Origin: an uncultured Eubacteriales bacterium
Lineage (GTDB): Bacteria; Bacillota; Clostridia; Oscillospirales; Ruminococcaceae
Assembly (NCBI GenBank): GCA_902493155.1
Contig: CABUOE010000147.1
Coordinates: 1 to 5,914, forward strand
DNA length: 5,914 nucleotides
Reading direction: 5' to 3'
Shown here piece after piece: positions 5,627 to 5,914 of this stretch. Every line of letters begins with the position of its first letter. Position 1 is the stretch's first letter. The position numbers and the translations under genes are program-made. Below the pieces are notes generated by a model. That model worked only from the letters and a program-made list of their open reading frames with translations. It did not search any database and was not told the origin of the DNA.

Positions 5627-5692
5627 TTTGATTGCGCGAAGCGCAATCAGTGGCGTAGCCGCAGGGGCGATAGCCCCAAATTGTGATAAAAT
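5614..5692. repeat. Cloverleaf repeat element A
   Basis: The ends TATTATACCA (5614-5623) and TGATAAAAT (5684-5692) are imperfect inverted repeats. Between them an 8-base outer stem (CACAATTT 5622-5629 with AAATTGTG 5678-5685) encloses three hairpins. These are GATTGCGC-gaa-GCGCAATC (5630-5648), a 5-base stem with loop GTA (5650-5662) and GGGGC-gata-GCCCC (5664-5677). Only A5649 and A5663 remain unpaired outside the loops, giving a tight four-way junction of 64 bases. No coding frame of note. The same architecture recurs in element B with different sequence. Confidence 0.75.
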
Positions 5693-5696
5693 GTTC

Positions 5697-5747
5697 TCTC
5701 AGGCGTCCGAAGGCTTGTGAAACAAGGCTTCGGCTTACGCCGTGAGG
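5697..5747. repeat. Two-tier hairpin between elements A and B
   Basis: The outer arms CTCAGGCGT (5698-5706) and ACGCCGTGAG (5737-5746) pair with one bulge. The inner arms CCGAAGGCTTG (5707-5717) and CAAGGCTTCGG (5723-5733) pair with one G/G mismatch around loop TGAAA. The flanks (TGTGATAAAAT before, TATTATACCACA after) are themselves near inverted repeats, so a longer fold from about 5682 to 5760 is an alternative to elements A and B. There is no U-tract, so it is not a standard terminator. Confidence 0.65.
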
Positions 5748-5748
5748 T

Positions 5749-5840
5749 TATTATACCACATCCGCAAATTCCTTTAGGAATTTGTAGGCGGGTTCACCCG
5801 CCGCAGTTCTGCGCCAGCAGAACCGGATGATGATAAAATA
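5749..5840. repeat. Cloverleaf repeat element B
   Basis: The ends TATTATACCA (5749-5758) and TGATAAAATA (5831-5840) match element A. The outer stem is CATCCG (5759-5764) with CGGATG (5824-5829). Inside are CAAATTCC-ttta-GGAATTTG (5765-5784), GGCGGGT-tc-ACCCGCC (5787-5802) and GTTCTGC-gcca-GCAGAAC (5806-5823). Unpaired joints are only TA and GCA. The stems share no sequence with those of element A although the fold is the same. The left end again reads as an extended -10 on the minus strand (5758-5750). Confidence 0.75.
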
Positions 5841-5848
5841 AATGCAAT

Positions 5849-5911
5849 GCTAAAATGCCTGCATTTTAGCTGCCGCATACTGCGGCCAACGGTTTTCTGG
5901 GAAAACCGTTG
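5849..5911. repeat. Further hairpin cluster (element C), running to the window edge
   Basis: Three perfect hairpins stand almost head to tail. They are GCTAAAATGC with GCATTTTAGC (5849-5870), GCCGCA-tac-TGCGGC (5872-5886) and CAACGGTTTTC-tgg-GAAAACCGTTG (5887-5911). The separation is one base or none. This repeats the three-hairpin content of elements A and B, but the left flank is not TATTATACCA and an enclosing stem cannot be judged because the window ends at 5914. Confidence 0.65.
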
Positions 5912-5914
5912 CTA

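Noticed and set aside
5622..5829. tRNA genes, suggested by the two cloverleaf folds
   Set aside because: Stem lengths and loops are wrong: no 7-base anticodon loop, no T-arm consensus, no CCA or discriminator arrangement, and apical loops of only 2-4 bases.
5588..5914. CRISPR array or integron attC cassettes
   Set aside because: The hairpins do not share a repeat sequence, spacing is irregular, and no core site or cas/integrase gene is seen.

Overview
The window most resembles a low-to-mid GC, endospore-forming Firmicute of the class Clostridia, probably the Oscillospiraceae/Ruminococcaceae side. This rests on family-level cues: clear AGGAGG-type ribosome binding sites, canonical sigma-A promoters, a PdaA-type deacetylase with the clostridial Trp-Gly-rich linker, and a DnaD-like gene followed by a DnaI/DnaC-like helicase loader. 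The species cannot be named from sequence alone.

Layout. (1) Bases 1-182, minus strand: the start of a histidine-phosphatase gene that runs off the left edge. (2) 183-586: a divergent, AT-rich control region with a strong rightward promoter, a probable leftward promoter and a stem-loop. (3) 587-1273, plus: an XRE-type repressor-like protein with its own terminator. (4) 1454-2461, plus: a lipoprotein polysaccharide deacetylase of the PdaA family, preceded by a candidate forespore-type promoter and carrying four tandem 11-residue repeats after the lipobox. (5) 2462-2787: a gene-free stretch that is not empty. It holds a strong orphan promoter, a large dyad over the start point, a possible small RNA with a terminator hairpin, and the structured terminator of the opposing operon. 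(6) 5528 back to 2788, minus: a three-gene operon of YdcF/SanA-like membrane protein, DnaD-domain primosome protein and DnaI-like helicase loader. The last gene has no ordinary start codon where its family should begin. (7) 5588-5914: a dense array of near-perfect short hairpins that continues past the right edge.

The most unusual part is region 7. Two neighbouring elements (5614-5692 and 5749-5840) share almost the same end sequences (TATTATACCA on the left, TGATAAAAT on the right). Each folds into the same packed four-way junction, an outer stem enclosing three hairpins, yet their internal sequences are unrelated. A two-tier hairpin separates them and three more perfect hairpins follow. The left end of each element, read on the minus strand, is an extended -10 promoter (TGGTATAAT). 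The copy nearest the operon is placed to drive ydcF-dnaD-dnaI. I do not recognise this element as a named family.

Functionally, the operon loads the replicative helicase (DnaD-like and DnaI-like proteins). The plus-strand pair is a regulator next to a cell-wall deacetylase likely tied to sporulation. No direct link between the two groups is visible.
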